This document shows positions 47,535 to 56,957 of a stretch of 64,000 bases of DNA, one piece after another. This DNA is from an uncultured Pseudomonadales bacterium. GTDB taxonomy: Bacteria > Pseudomonadota > Gammaproteobacteria > Pseudomonadales > Porticoccaceae. Within the stretch, counting starts at the first letter, position 1, and every line of letters starts with the position of its first letter. The translations under genes and the position numbers were made by a program. The stretch lies in NCBI GenBank assembly GCA_943846685.1, contig OX044363.1, positions 1,592,001 through 1,656,000 of the forward strand, read 5' to 3'. The notes beneath the pieces were generated by a model. It worked only from the letters and a program-made list of their open reading frames with translations. It was not told the DNA's origin and did no database searches.

Positions 47535-47879
47535 GTGACCACTCTCTACGGCATCAAAAACTGCGACACCATTAAAAAAGCCCGCAAATGGCTAACCGAC
47601 AATGGTATTGAGTATCAGTTTCATGACCTTCGCGGCGACGGCATCGATCAAGCCAGTATTGAAAACTGGATTCAACAGGCCGGTTGGGAAACGGTTTTAA
47701 ACCGCCGGGGAACCACCTGGCGTAAACTGGATAGCAGCATTCAGGAGAGCACGGATCAAGATAATGTCAGCGCCCTGTTAGTTGAGTATCCGGCAATGAT
47801 AAAACGTCCAGTACTGGATCTAGATGGCACTATCACCATCGGTTTTAAGGCAGATAATTATCAGGCCATTTTTAAATAA
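47535..47879 (+). CDS. ArsC/Spx-family (YffB-like) thioredoxin-fold protein
   Basis: A 114-residue thioredoxin-fold protein with the N-terminal YGIKNCDTIKKARKWL signature containing one redox cysteine (about residue 9), then a KRPVLD segment. It resembles E. coli YffB, not a proven arsenate reductase. The start is GTG at 47535 with AAGGAAGG about six bases before; an upstream ATG would lie inside nth. The same gene occurs next to dapD in pseudomonads. Function unknown. Confidence 0.85.
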   Translation: MTTLYGIKNCDTIKKARKWLTDNGIEYQFHDLRGDGIDQASIENWIQQAGWETVLNRRGTTWRKLDSSIQESTDQDNVSALLVEYPAMIKRPVLDLDGTITIGFKADNYQAIFK

Positions 47880-47947
47880 AAATCTTAGCACAAAACATTA
47901 ACTAAATTCTTTAACCTATTAATTTATATCAATAAAAGAGCAGAATA

Positions 47948-48976
47948 ATGAGCAATCTTTACAGTTTCGCAATCGGTGTTGGCAGCAAAAATAGCAAAGG
48001 GGAATGGCTGGAAGTTTTCTACCCGGCACCGCTTCTAAATCCAGAGCAAACCCTCGGCGATATAGTTACCCTGAGCCTCGGCATAGAGTCTGGTGAAATC
48101 GAGCCAAGTACCGAACAGCTGGCCGCTCTGCAATCTGCTCTCAACCACAATGGTTACTCCGAACTGGCTAAAACCATCGAACAGTTGGCGACCTCGAGCC
48201 GACCGGTAGTTGCTGTATTGATGACAGATGATCTGCCACCGACTTCTGTGCCTCAGGGCTACCTGAAGTTACATCTGCTCTCCCACCGCTTGGTTAAGCC
48301 TCACGGCACCGATTTGACCGGTGTATTTGGCGCGCTGAAAAATGTCGCTTGGACCAGTGAAGGCCCTATCGATATCGAAGAGTTGCCCGATCGCCAGTTA
48401 GCCGCTCGCATGGCCGGTCAGCCCCTTACGGTTAACTGCGTTGACAAGTTCCCGAAGATGGTCGATTACGTAGTACCTAACGGTGTGCGTATTGCCGACA
48501 CCTCAAGAGTGCGTCTCGGTGCCTATGTCGGTGAAGGCACCACGGTGATGCACGAGGGCTTTATCAACTTTAACGCCGGTACTGAAGGCCCGAATATGAT
48601 TGAGGGCCGTGTTTCTGCTGGTGTCTTCTGCGGCGCAGGAACCGATGTTGGCGGCGGCGCTTCGATTATGGGCACCCTCTCCGGCGGCGGTAATATGGTG
48701 ATCGCAATGGGTGAAAAATGCCTACTCGGCGCCAATGCCGGTCTGGGTATTCCTCTCGGCGATCGCTGTACTCTGGAATCCGGTCTGTATATCACTGCGG
48801 GAACCATTGTCACTATGCTCGACGACCAGAAGCAGGCCACTGGCAAAATGAAAGCCCGCGAACTGGCTGGCAAAAGTGATCTATTATTTAGACGTAACTC
48901 AGTAACAGGCACGGTTGAATGCCTAACCAATAAGAGTGCCGTGGAGCTTAATGCCGAGCTTCATACCTCAAATTAA
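47948..48976 (+). CDS. dapD: Tetrahydrodipicolinate N-succinyltransferase
   Basis: A 342-residue trimeric enzyme that succinylates tetrahydrodipicolinate in the lysine/DAP pathway, one step before DapC. The C-terminal half is a left-handed beta-helix (GAYVGEGTTVMHEGFINFNAG, GGGASIMGTLSGGG). The long N-terminal region and total length are of the Pseudomonas type, longer than the 274-residue E. coli form. With dapC in the same series it supplies the DAP route. Confidence 0.95.
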   Translation: MSNLYSFAIGVGSKNSKGEWLEVFYPAPLLNPEQTLGDIVTLSLGIESGEIEPSTEQLAALQSALNHNGYSELAKTIEQLATSSRPVVAVLMTDDLPPTSVPQGYLKLHLLSHRLVKPHGTDLTGVFGALKNVAWTSEGPIDIEELPDRQLAARMAGQPLTVNCVDKFPKMVDYVVPNGVRIADTSRVRLGAYVGEGTTVMHEGFINFNAGTEGPNMIEGRVSAGVFCGAGTDVGGGASIMGTLSGGGNMVIAMGEKCLLGANAGLGIPLGDRCTLESGLYITAGTIVTMLDDQKQATGKMKARELAGKSDLLFRRNSVTGTVECLTNKSAVELNAELHTSN

Positions 48977-49018
48977 ACCAATAAGAAAATAACCAACCAA
49001 CATGGGGAGAGCGAAATA

Positions 49019-50299
49019 ATGAGCCAAATAAAAAGAGTCGCAATTATCGGCGGTAACCGCATCCCCTTTATGCGCAGCAATACGGCCTACAGCGAAGCCA
49101 GTAATATGGATATGCTTTCAGCCACCCTGCAGGGCCTTGTAGAGCGTTTTAATCTACAGGGTCAGCGTCTTGGTGAGGTGGCTGCTGGCGCGGTAATGAA
49201 ACATTCACGTGACTTTAACCTAGCTCGTGAAGCCACTTTAAATTCAGGTCTCGCACTGGAAACCCCAGCCTACGATATTCAGCAAGCCTGCGGCACTGGT
49301 CTTGAAGCGGCTATTCTGGTGGCCAATAAAATCGCCCTCGGGCAAATTGATGCCGGTATCGCTGCGGGCACAGATACCGCCAGTGATGCGCCCATAGCGC
49401 TAAATGAAAAATACCGGCGCATGATTCTCGACTTAAATAAAGCCAAGACCCTCGGCCAACGGTTGAAGATATTACTGCGCTTCCGCCCGAGCTTTATGCT
49501 CCCATCGCTGCCCGCCAATGCAGAACCGCGCACCGGCCTGTCGATGGGACAGCACTGCGAACTGATGGTGAAGGATTGGGGAATTAGCCGCGAAGATCAG
49601 GACCAGTTGACCTGGAATAGCCACCAGAATTTACTCGCCGCCTACAATGAAGGCTTCTTTGATAATCTGATCAGCCCATTTAATGGCATTGAACGCGACG
49701 GCATTATGCGTGACACCCCAGTGGAAAAACTAGCCAAGTTAAAGCCTGCTTTCGACAGGGAAAATGGCACATTAACTGCCGCCAACTCAACCACCTTAAC
49801 CGATGGAGCCGCTGGGGTTTTATTAGCCAGTGAAGAATGGGCCGCTGAGCGCAACCTGCCAGTTATGGCTTACCTATCCTTTAGCGAAGTGGCTGCGGTG
49901 GACTTCTATTCTCAGGGTGAAAACAGTGAAGGTCTATTAATGGCCCCCGCCTACGCCGTGCCGCGAATGCTAAAGCGCGCCAACCTCAGCTTGCAGGACT
50001 TTGATTTTTACGAGCTTCACGAAGCCTTTGCGGCACAGGCACTCTGCACGATGAAAGCTTGGGAAGACGAGGATTTCTGCAAGAACAAGCTGGGTCTGGA
50101 TGCTGCACTGGGCAGTATTGATCGGACAAAATTAAATGTGAAAGGCTCCAGTGTCGCCACCGGACACCCCTTCGCAGCAACCGGACCAAGAATAATTTCA
50201 ACATTGGCAAAATTATTGGAACAAAAGGGACAGGGTCGTGGTCTTATTTCCATATGTGCGGCTGGCGGCCAAGGTGTCACAGCCATACTGGAAAGATAA
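49019..50299 (+). CDS. Acetyl-CoA C-acyltransferase (thiolase, FadI-like)
   Basis: A 426-residue thiolase. The nucleophile cysteine is in YDIQQACGTGLEAA (about 90), the His in ATGHPFAATGPR, and the second cysteine in ISICAAGGQGVTA. The length and the loop after FRPSFMLPS are nearer to the FadI/trifunctional-beta group than to PhbA. It cleaves 3-ketoacyl-CoA in beta-oxidation or condenses acetyl-CoA. It is 43 bases from dapD but unrelated in function, and ends at a strong terminator. Confidence 0.88.
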   Translation: MSQIKRVAIIGGNRIPFMRSNTAYSEASNMDMLSATLQGLVERFNLQGQRLGEVAAGAVMKHSRDFNLAREATLNSGLALETPAYDIQQACGTGLEAAILVANKIALGQIDAGIAAGTDTASDAPIALNEKYRRMILDLNKAKTLGQRLKILLRFRPSFMLPSLPANAEPRTGLSMGQHCELMVKDWGISREDQDQLTWNSHQNLLAAYNEGFFDNLISPFNGIERDGIMRDTPVEKLAKLKPAFDRENGTLTAANSTTLTDGAAGVLLASEEWAAERNLPVMAYLSFSEVAAVDFYSQGENSEGLLMAPAYAVPRMLKRANLSLQDFDFYELHEAFAAQALCTMKAWEDEDFCKNKLGLDAALGSIDRTKLNVKGSSVATGHPFAATGPRIISTLAKLLEQKGQGRGLISICAAGGQGVTAILER

Positions 50300-50363
50300 C
50301 CGACTTTTATTTAGCTAAAAACGAACGGGGATTGAGTACAGAGCACTAACCTTCTCTCCCCCG

Positions 50364-50399
50364 GGGGCCTTACGATTGTCTATGTGAGGCCCCTTTTTA
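50364..50399 (+). terminator. Intrinsic terminator after the thiolase
   Basis: The stem GGGGCCT / AGGCCCC (50364-50370, 50387-50393) extends by an A-T pair and a G-T wobble around a 12-base loop and is followed by TTTTT. It closes the map-thiolase series. The minus strand has no T-run. Confidence 0.85.
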
Positions 50400-50422
50400 T
50401 TACCAGCAATTTTATTACAAGC

Positions 50423-51328
50423 TTAATTCAAGCAATTGCTATCAATCAGTTCGGCAAACTTAGCTAAAAGCGGCTTTGGCAGGTTATGCCCCATTCCCTC
50501 AAACAAACAGAGTTTGGCCTGAGGAATATATTTGGCCGTATTAATACCACCACTGACCGGCACTAACCTATCCTGCTTGCCATGAATAATCAGCACCGGT
50601 ACTTTTATTGATCGAAGTAATGAAATCCGATTCGGCGCAGTTTTAATCGCTGCAATCTGGCGGATATAAGCAGCGGGATTATTCGAGCGCTGATATTCTG
50701 CCCGAAGAATCTGTCGCGCCTCCTCGTCAGTCATTGGGTAGGCCGGGCTACCAATCATGCGCCAAATATCCACTGAATTATCCAACGCCGAGCGATTTTT
50801 ACTCACTGGTTTAATCATCTTTAGGGATACCGGAATTGAGGGCACACCCTGACCTCTAACACCACTGGTAGACATAATTGAAGTCAGTGAAAGAATCCGT
50901 TGCGGATACCGAGCGGTAACAATCTGGCTGATCATGCCGCCCATCGACATACCAACAATATGCGCGGCCTGAATATTCAGCCCATCCATAAGGCCAACCG
51001 TATCCTCGGCCATATCATCGAGGCTATAGGGCGCTTTAAGCGGAATAGAAAACTGGGAAGCCAGAAACAATCGAAAAAGACCCGGAGCTCTGGCGCCGTC
51101 GATCTTATCGCTGAGGCCAATATCGCGATTATCAAAGCGGATAACCCGATAACCTCTGGCCACCAATAGATTACAAAATTCTACCGGCCAGCGAATCATC
51201 TGATTAAACAGGCCGGCGACTAGAATAATCGCTTGATGCTCTGGATTGCCAAATTCCTCATAGGCAATTCGCAAGCCATTAGCTTGAACAAATTTGGTAG
51301 TGCTGTCTAAAGTGCTATCTGCGTTCAT
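50423..51328 (-). CDS. Alpha/beta hydrolase
   Basis: A 301-residue alpha/beta hydrolase. The nucleophile is S128 in GMSMGG, the acid is in IIHGKQDRLVPV, and the His is in FEGMGHNLP. A tyrosine- and Asp-containing cap segment (RFDNRDIGLSD) resembles esterases and aclacinomycin methylesterase-like enzymes. No signal peptide. Start ATG at 51328; an ATG seven codons upstream is possible. The propeller gene 44 bases upstream probably shares its transcript. Substrate unknown. Confidence 0.82.
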   Translation of the reverse strand: MNADSTLDSTTKFVQANGLRIAYEEFGNPEHQAIILVAGLFNQMIRWPVEFCNLLVARGYRVIRFDNRDIGLSDKIDGARAPGLFRLFLASQFSIPLKAPYSLDDMAEDTVGLMDGLNIQAAHIVGMSMGGMISQIVTARYPQRILSLTSIMSTSGVRGQGVPSIPVSLKMIKPVSKNRSALDNSVDIWRMIGSPAYPMTDEEARQILRAEYQRSNNPAAYIRQIAAIKTAPNRISLLRSIKVPVLIIHGKQDRLVPVSGGINTAKYIPQAKLCLFEGMGHNLPKPLLAKFAELIDSNCLN

Positions 51329-51372
51329 ATCAATCCCGTCAATTCCCAAGCTTAGAGCTCAGAGCTTTAAGA

Positions 51373-52578
51373 CTAGAGCGCACTGTGGCTGTTTAAACGA
51401 ACAACGCCAATGGCCTGCTCGCCACCACCCACATAGAACAGATATTGCTGACCATCCTTATCGACAAATAAATCCGGATCACGTAAATCATTAATCAGTA
51501 CGGTAGTTTCTCCGCGCAGTGATTTCAACGGTGCCAGATCAGCCCCTTCCCAGCGGCTCTCAGCGCGAAGAACCTCAACTGCCTGTGTAGGCTGCCAATT
51601 ATCCCAGTCGGCCTTAGACAGGTCGACAGTAGAGAGCAGCAGTCGCTCTGGGGCATCGCCGGCTCGCGAGAACACCACTGTTAATCGATCGCCATCGCGA
51701 AAGACCGCGGAATGTCTAATATCAGTGCCAAACAGGGATTTACTGCGCGGTTGATAATCGCCGAGAAGACTATCGCTGCGATAGAGAATTCCCGGTGCCG
51801 CTAAAAGATAATGGTTATCCTGATAATCAAAACTGCGCAGATAGACCCCGGAAATCTTATTCTCCAAAACCTTAAAATTGATCCCATCGGTAGATATCGC
51901 AATACCACTGATCTGAGAGAGACTGTCGCGCTGACCATGGAAAAACATCACCAGCTGTTTACGCTGCTGATCGACAACTATATCCGGACTGGCAATATGC
52001 GTTTTAACAGGCTGAGATGGTTTTAATCCCCGAGCTCTGCGCAATTCCTGATCGCCAACCGATTGGTAGAGGGCTAAAAAGGAATCTCTAAACAGATAGA
52101 TAGACACAGAATTCCACAACGCCGCAATACCCGCCTTAAGACTTTGGCTAGGAATTGCCTCGGCGGGAAAACCCGAAGCCTGAAGACTTAAGGCTCCCGG
52201 CTCGTAGACTTTCCATGGCCCGGCTATTTGATCCGCATAGGCGAGACGAATTGAGTCACCGCGGTGGTGAGCAAAATATAGGTAGTATTTACCCAGTGGA
52301 TTCTCAACCCAGTCCGGCACAGCAATTATCGATGGCCCATTGATATTGCTATAGCCCTGCTGCTGCGCCTCAAGTGTCAGCTTTTCACTGAGACCGCTAT
52401 GGATAATCGGGCCATCGGTAAAACGCTCAGCGGAGAAATCAACGGGCTCGGTTGGCAGGTAGTCATAGCGTGGCCATAACCAGACCAGCGCAATAGCCAC
52501 TAGAATTGAGACCACCAGAGAACCGAGAACAAAAGTCTGAATTATTTTTTGCACGAGGGAATTAATTTTTTGCTTCAT
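51373..52578 (-). CDS. Membrane-anchored five-bladed propeller protein (GH43-like)
   Basis: A 401-residue protein with one N-terminal membrane helix (about 15-34) and an outside domain that looks like a five-bladed beta-propeller of the GH43/GH68/invertase superfamily: repeated strands with VPDWV, YYLYFAHHRG, ASPDIVVD and RDPDLFVDKDGQQYLFYVG. Acidic residues suitable for a glycosidase are present, but the catalytic set cannot be assigned. It is co-directional with the alpha/beta hydrolase downstream. Glycoside cleavage is inference. Confidence 0.65.
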   Translation of the reverse strand: MKQKINSLVQKIIQTFVLGSLVVSILVAIALVWLWPRYDYLPTEPVDFSAERFTDGPIIHSGLSEKLTLEAQQQGYSNINGPSIIAVPDWVENPLGKYYLYFAHHRGDSIRLAYADQIAGPWKVYEPGALSLQASGFPAEAIPSQSLKAGIAALWNSVSIYLFRDSFLALYQSVGDQELRRARGLKPSQPVKTHIASPDIVVDQQRKQLVMFFHGQRDSLSQISGIAISTDGINFKVLENKISGVYLRSFDYQDNHYLLAAPGILYRSDSLLGDYQPRSKSLFGTDIRHSAVFRDGDRLTVVFSRAGDAPERLLLSTVDLSKADWDNWQPTQAVEVLRAESRWEGADLAPLKSLRGETTVLINDLRDPDLFVDKDGQQYLFYVGGGEQAIGVVRLNSHSAL

Positions 52579-52605
52579 AAAGAAATCTATAAGGGCTTAA
52601 GAGAA

Positions 52606-52635
52606 AGCACTCATTTATAGTGAGTGCTCTTGGTT
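52606..52635 (-). terminator. Terminator-like hairpin after the alkylsulfatase gene
   Basis: AGCACTCA / TGAGTGCT arms (8 bp, perfect) enclose seven bases (52606-52628). On the minus strand the sequence after the stem is TTCTCTT, a weak T-rich tail. It lies about 77 bases after the alkylsulfatase stop and 28 before the propeller gene. It could instead be an operator. Confidence 0.5.
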
Positions 52636-52672
52636 CGGACTATTGGTTGTGACTAATTTTAGGCTGCGTATT

Positions 52673-52720
52673 CTGAGACAGCGCTATTCTAAGGCAGCAC
52701 TATTCTAAGGCAGCACTATA
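52673..52720. repeat. Three 16-bp tandem repeats spanning the alkylsulfatase stop codon
   Basis: Units at 52673, 52689 and 52705 of the form CTAAGGCAGCACTATT (the first more degenerate). The 52705 unit is the last codons and stop of the alkylsulfatase; the others lie after the stop, so the gene end has been duplicated downstream. A decayed fourth copy may precede 52673. Confidence 0.85.
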
Positions 52721-54690
52721 TTAAAATCATCCTGCGCCGCGCCTAACAGGGAAAAGAATTTTAATAACTTCAGCACACTGCCATCCACCGACAACTCATC
52801 GGAGCCTATTAACGACTTAATCCCCGCCTCGCCCAGCAAAATCTGCACAAATAGCTTCTGTGTAAGGGTTAAAGTGACATCAGCATCACTATCCGCAGGC
52901 AGCTGCTGGTAATACATCACCGAATTTCTCAGCGTCAGTACAAAGTTGGTATCACTGTCGCTAAACAGCAAATTGATTTTTAACTGCACGCCCTCGGCTT
53001 TCTCTGCATCGAGCTTTACCGACAGCGCCTTCATAAACTCCTTCAACGGCACCTGCTCTAAAAAAGCTTTCGATGACATAGCCACATTATTGACCTCAAC
53101 GGAACCGCGAATTAACTCCAAGGCTGCGGATAAATAGATATCTCGCCAGGGCCCGGACTCCGCCTGATAGGCCATCTGACGGTAGGCCTCGGCAAGCATT
53201 TCACGAGCGGCGATATTATCCGGCTCGGCAAACACCAGATGATTGAGCACTTCACCCACCCAGCGATACTCACCTTTAGCCTGATAGACCGCAGCCTTTT
53301 CAAGCAGCGCCTCAGAACCGCCCATAAACTCCACATAGCGCAGGGAAGATTGCTCTGGTGGCAATGGATTTAAATGCGCCGGATTGCCGTCATACCAGCC
53401 AAAATAGTGCTGATAAACCGCCTTGCTATTGTGGCTAAGAGTGCCGTAGTAACCGCGAATATGAAAATTGCCGGCCAGCGTTTTTGGCAGCTTTAGACGC
53501 TCGGCAATCTCTCTAGGGGTGTAACCTATATTGGCCAGACGCACAGTCTGGTCGTGGATAAACTTATACATATCCTGCTGCTGTTGCATCTGGGTAATAA
53601 TTCGTTCATGACCCCAGGTTGGCCAGTGATGGCTATTAAAGAACAGCTCAACATCGTCTAAACGATCAATAGACTGACCAATATAGTCACTCCACAACAG
53701 CGCATCGCGAACCTTGGCGCCGCGCAATGTCAGCACATTGTGCATAACATGGGAGAGTATCTCGGCACCGCAAAATGCTTTGCGCTGAGGCAGGTAAAAG
53801 GTTAACTCCGCCGGCGCTTCACTGTTGGGCATATTGTAAAACTCGAAGTCGACACCATCGATGGTTAAATCAACCTGAGGCTGATCTATCACCAGCGTTG
53901 GCTGAAGTATCGAGGTACTGCCGAAAATCACCTGTTTGCCCAAACCGGTATCCACATGGCCTGTGGCAGAACGCTCTAACCCATTGCCCATCATATAGGC
54001 ACCGCGGCGCATCATCGCCGGCCCGGCAACTATATTCTCGCTGACCGCTTCGTGCATAAAACCGGAGGGAGCAATAATTGGAATATTGTTTTCCGCGGCC
54101 TGCTGAGCATCAATTAACGACAGCACACCACCAAAATGATCTATATGACTGTGGGTAAAGATTACGGCTGAGAGATTTATCTCACCCAGATGCTGTTCGG
54201 CAAAGGCCATTGCCGATTTGGTTGTCTCAAGGGTGGTCAGCGGATCGACAACAATCCAGCCGTTCTGCCCTTTGATCAATGTGGTATTGGCCAGATCAAA
54301 ACCGCGCAGCTGATAGATACCCTCGTCAACCTCAAATAGCCCGCGGATATTATTGAGTTTGGCCTGACGCCAGAGACTGGGGTTTACCGTATCTGGCGCA
54401 TCCCCCTGAATAAAATCATAGGCACTGGCATCCCAGACTTTTTGGCCATAGCTATTGGTAATAATATCGGCTGGCGCAGAAGCCACTAGCCCGCGAGTCG
54501 CATCCTCAAAATCCTGCTGATTATCCAGATCGAGACTTTCGGAAAATTTCTGATTACTGGCAATAGTAAATTCACTGGCCGCAGACTCAGCGGAATCACC
54601 GTCAGCAGCTTTATCACAGCTACCAAGCAAAAAAGACAAACCCACCAAACTTAGCAATAAAAGATTTTTAGCGATTATCTTTAAGATCAT
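52705..54690 (-). CDS. Alkylsulfatase-type metallo-beta-lactamase-fold lipoprotein (SdsA1-like)
   Basis: A 661-residue protein. The signal peptide ends in a lipobox-like LLGSC, so it is probably a lipoprotein. The metallo-beta-lactamase motif THSHIDHFGG is at about 177-186, with later metal residues in CGAEILSH and NSHHWPTWGHE. The C-terminal part has a dimerisation region and an SCP2-like domain (about 530-661). This layout matches linear alkylsulfatases such as SdsA1 and YjcS, which free fatty alcohol from alkyl sulfates. Substrate not shown. Last gene of the MaoC-SDR-thiolase series. Confidence 0.85.
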   Translation of the reverse strand: MILKIIAKNLLLLSLVGLSFLLGSCDKAADGDSAESAASEFTIASNQKFSESLDLDNQQDFEDATRGLVASAPADIITNSYGQKVWDASAYDFIQGDAPDTVNPSLWRQAKLNNIRGLFEVDEGIYQLRGFDLANTTLIKGQNGWIVVDPLTTLETTKSAMAFAEQHLGEINLSAVIFTHSHIDHFGGVLSLIDAQQAAENNIPIIAPSGFMHEAVSENIVAGPAMMRRGAYMMGNGLERSATGHVDTGLGKQVIFGSTSILQPTLVIDQPQVDLTIDGVDFEFYNMPNSEAPAELTFYLPQRKAFCGAEILSHVMHNVLTLRGAKVRDALLWSDYIGQSIDRLDDVELFFNSHHWPTWGHERIITQMQQQQDMYKFIHDQTVRLANIGYTPREIAERLKLPKTLAGNFHIRGYYGTLSHNSKAVYQHYFGWYDGNPAHLNPLPPEQSSLRYVEFMGGSEALLEKAAVYQAKGEYRWVGEVLNHLVFAEPDNIAAREMLAEAYRQMAYQAESGPWRDIYLSAALELIRGSVEVNNVAMSSKAFLEQVPLKEFMKALSVKLDAEKAEGVQLKINLLFSDSDTNFVLTLRNSVMYYQQLPADSDADVTLTLTQKLFVQILLGEAGIKSLIGSDELSVDGSVLKLLKFFSLLGAAQDDFNIVLP

Positions 54691-54751
54691 AGTTATACCG
54701 CCCGCTATTTATTTTTATATTAACCAGCAAAACCCAAAGCCAAAAAAAACA

Positions 54752-55933
54752 CTAAAGAACTTCAAATAACCCAGCAGCCCCCATACCACCCCCAACACAC
54801 ATAGTAATAACCACATACTTCTCACCGCGGCGCTTACCCTCCATCAATGCGTGCATCACCATCCGCGCGCCACTCATACCAAAGGGATGACCAATCGAAA
54901 TAGAACCACCATTCACATTTAAACGCTCCATAGGAATACCCAACTTATCGCGACAGTAAAGCACCTGCACCGCAAAAGCCTCATTCAACTCCCACAGGCC
55001 AATATCATCAATCGTCAAACCATTGCGCTGCAACAGCTTTGGGATAGCGAATACAGGACCAATACCCATCTCATCCGGCTCACAACCCGCAACCGCCATA
55101 CCGCGATAGACACCCAACGGCTCAAGATTACGCTGCGACGCCAGCGTACCATCCATCAAAACCACCGCCGCCGCACCATCAGACAACTGCGAAGCATTAC
55201 CCGCAGTAATAGTACCGCCATTGCGAACCGAGTTTAGGCCCGCTAGATTTTCAATACTGGTGCCGGGACGATTGCCCTCATCCTTAGTGAGAGTCACCTC
55301 TTCCTTCGTCACCTCACCGGTTTCACGATTAGTCACCAACTTAGTCGCCATTACCGGCACAACCTCATCGGCAAACAACCCTGCTTCCTGAGCAGCAGCG
55401 GTGCGCGCCTGAGACATTACCGCATATTCATCCTGGGCTTCACGGGAAATACTGTAGCGATTGGCAACCGTCTCAGCAGTATCCAACATAGGCATATGAA
55501 TCAATGGCGCGTGTTTCATGGCCAGCGGATCAGCAACACGGTGGGCATTAAAATGCTCATTTTGAATCAGACTGACAGACTCACAGCCACCAGCCACAAT
55601 CACCTGAGAACCATCATTGGTAATATTGTTAGCGCCTATAGAAATAGCCATCAGACCCGAAGAGCACTGACGGTCAACCGTCATACCAGAGACCGTAATT
55701 GGCAGGCCTGCCGCCATAGCCGCCTGACGACCCAGATTCATGGTCTGAGTCCCCTGCTGCATCGCAGCACCGATAATACAATCATCGATTTCCGCCGGAT
55801 CAACACCAGCGCGAGTAACAGCCGCATTAATAGCGTGCGAACACATTGAAGGTGATTCAAGATCGTTGAATGCACCGCGAAAGGCTCGTCCAATTGGCGT
55901 GCGAGCAGCTGAAACAATTACGGCTTCTTTCAT
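54752..55933 (-). CDS. Acetyl-CoA acetyltransferase (thiolase)
   Basis: A 393-residue thiolase. The N-terminus is [21 protein letters not shown], the nucleophile cysteine is in [11 protein letters not shown], then [11 protein letters not shown] and the second cysteine in [13 protein letters not shown]. Start ATG at 55933 with AAAGGA seven bases before; an ATG six codons upstream is unlikely. With the SDR and MaoC genes it could finish the beta-oxidation of a side chain or fatty acid. A degradative role is inferred from context. Confidence 0.9.
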   Translation of the reverse strand: MKEAVIVSAARTPIGRAFRGAFNDLESPSMCSHAINAAVTRAGVDPAEIDDCIIGAAMQQGTQTMNLGRQAAMAAGLPITVSGMTVDRQCSSGLMAISIGANNITNDGSQVIVAGGCESVSLIQNEHFNAHRVADPLAMKHAPLIHMPMLDTAETVANRYSISREAQDEYAVMSQARTAAAQEAGLFADEVVPVMATKLVTNRETGEVTKEEVTLTKDEGNRPGTSIENLAGLNSVRNGGTITAGNASQLSDGAAAVVLMDGTLASQRNLEPLGVYRGMAVAGCEPDEMGIGPVFAIPKLLQRNGLTIDDIGLWELNEAFAVQVLYCRDKLGIPMERLNVNGGSISIGHPFGMSGARMVMHALMEGKRRGEKYVVITMCVGGGMGAAGLFEVL

Positions 55934-55983
55934 AACAATATCCTTTATCAATATTTATTAGCGTCTTAGCAGACAGGTCTTGG

Positions 55984-56895
55984 CTATCCCTGCAGGGCCG
56001 CCATCGCTTTCATCAAAAACTTTTCAGTTTGCTTGGAACCTGATTCCAGAGCCTTATGATCTGAGATATCTGACAGCTGATCCCACTGGGCTTTGATCTC
56101 ATCCGGATTTTGTTTCTCCGCTGGGACAAAGATGCCATCGCTCTCATAGATACTGGAGGTCGCATAACCGCCAGCACCAGCGCAGAGAATAGTTCGGGTT
56201 GGCGCACTTTCATCACAGAGAACCAGCGCACCGGCAGTCACCGACTCTGGGGTCAGCATGGCTAACACGGCTGGTGGCAAAAGGTCTTCGGTCATACGGG
56301 TGCCTGCGGTAGGTGCCAGCGCATTAATATGAATATTATTCTTGCCGCCCTCAAGCACCAGAGTATTCATAAAGCCCAGTACCGCCATCTTCGCCGCACC
56401 GTAATTGCTCTGACCAAAGTTGCCATACATACCACTGGAAGAAGTGGTCATCACAATACGACCGTAATTCTGCTCACGCATAATGTCCCACACCGCTTTA
56501 GTGCAGTTGACCGAGCCCATCAGATGAACATCCATAACCAGCTTAAAATCTGCCAGATCCATTTTCGAAAATGATTTGTCGCGCAAAATACCCGCATTGT
56601 TTATCAGAATATCTACCCGACCCCACTTATCCATGGCCTGGGCAACCATATCCTCCACCTCATCAAAATTGGCGACATTGGCACCGTGGGCAAAGGCTTC
56701 ACCCCCAGCCGCTTGAATAAGGTTGACGACTTCCATAGCCGCATCAGACGAAGCACCGGTTCCATCGCGCGCACCGCCGAGGTCATTGACCACAACCTTC
56801 GCGCCGCGTTCTGCCAGCGCCAGTGCATGAGAGCGTCCCAGTCCATTACCGGCACCGGTGACAATTGCTACTTTCCCTTGAAAATTAATGCTCAT
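55984..56895 (-). CDS. SDR 3-hydroxyacyl-CoA dehydrogenase, HSD17B4-like
   Basis: A 303-residue SDR. The NAD motif TGAGNGLGRSHALALA is at about 14-29, followed by DLGGARDGTG, NNAG and the catalytic Ser-Tyr-Lys in TTSSSGMYGNFGQSNYGAAK. The DLGG insert and long C-terminal tail match the dehydrogenase domain of peroxisomal multifunctional enzyme type 2. It would oxidise 3-hydroxyacyl-CoA. Between MaoC and thiolase, so the three could form one hydration-oxidation-cleavage set. Confidence 0.9.
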   Translation of the reverse strand: MSINFQGKVAIVTGAGNGLGRSHALALAERGAKVVVNDLGGARDGTGASSDAAMEVVNLIQAAGGEAFAHGANVANFDEVEDMVAQAMDKWGRVDILINNAGILRDKSFSKMDLADFKLVMDVHLMGSVNCTKAVWDIMREQNYGRIVMTTSSSGMYGNFGQSNYGAAKMAVLGFMNTLVLEGGKNNIHINALAPTAGTRMTEDLLPPAVLAMLTPESVTAGALVLCDESAPTRTILCAGAGGYATSSIYESDGIFVPAEKQNPDEIKAQWDQLSDISDHKALESGSKQTEKFLMKAMAALQG

Positions 56896-56957
56896 TATTT
56901 ACCTCGTTAAATTCGATCTATTTAGAATTCTTTATTGATGACGGGTTCAACTAACGC

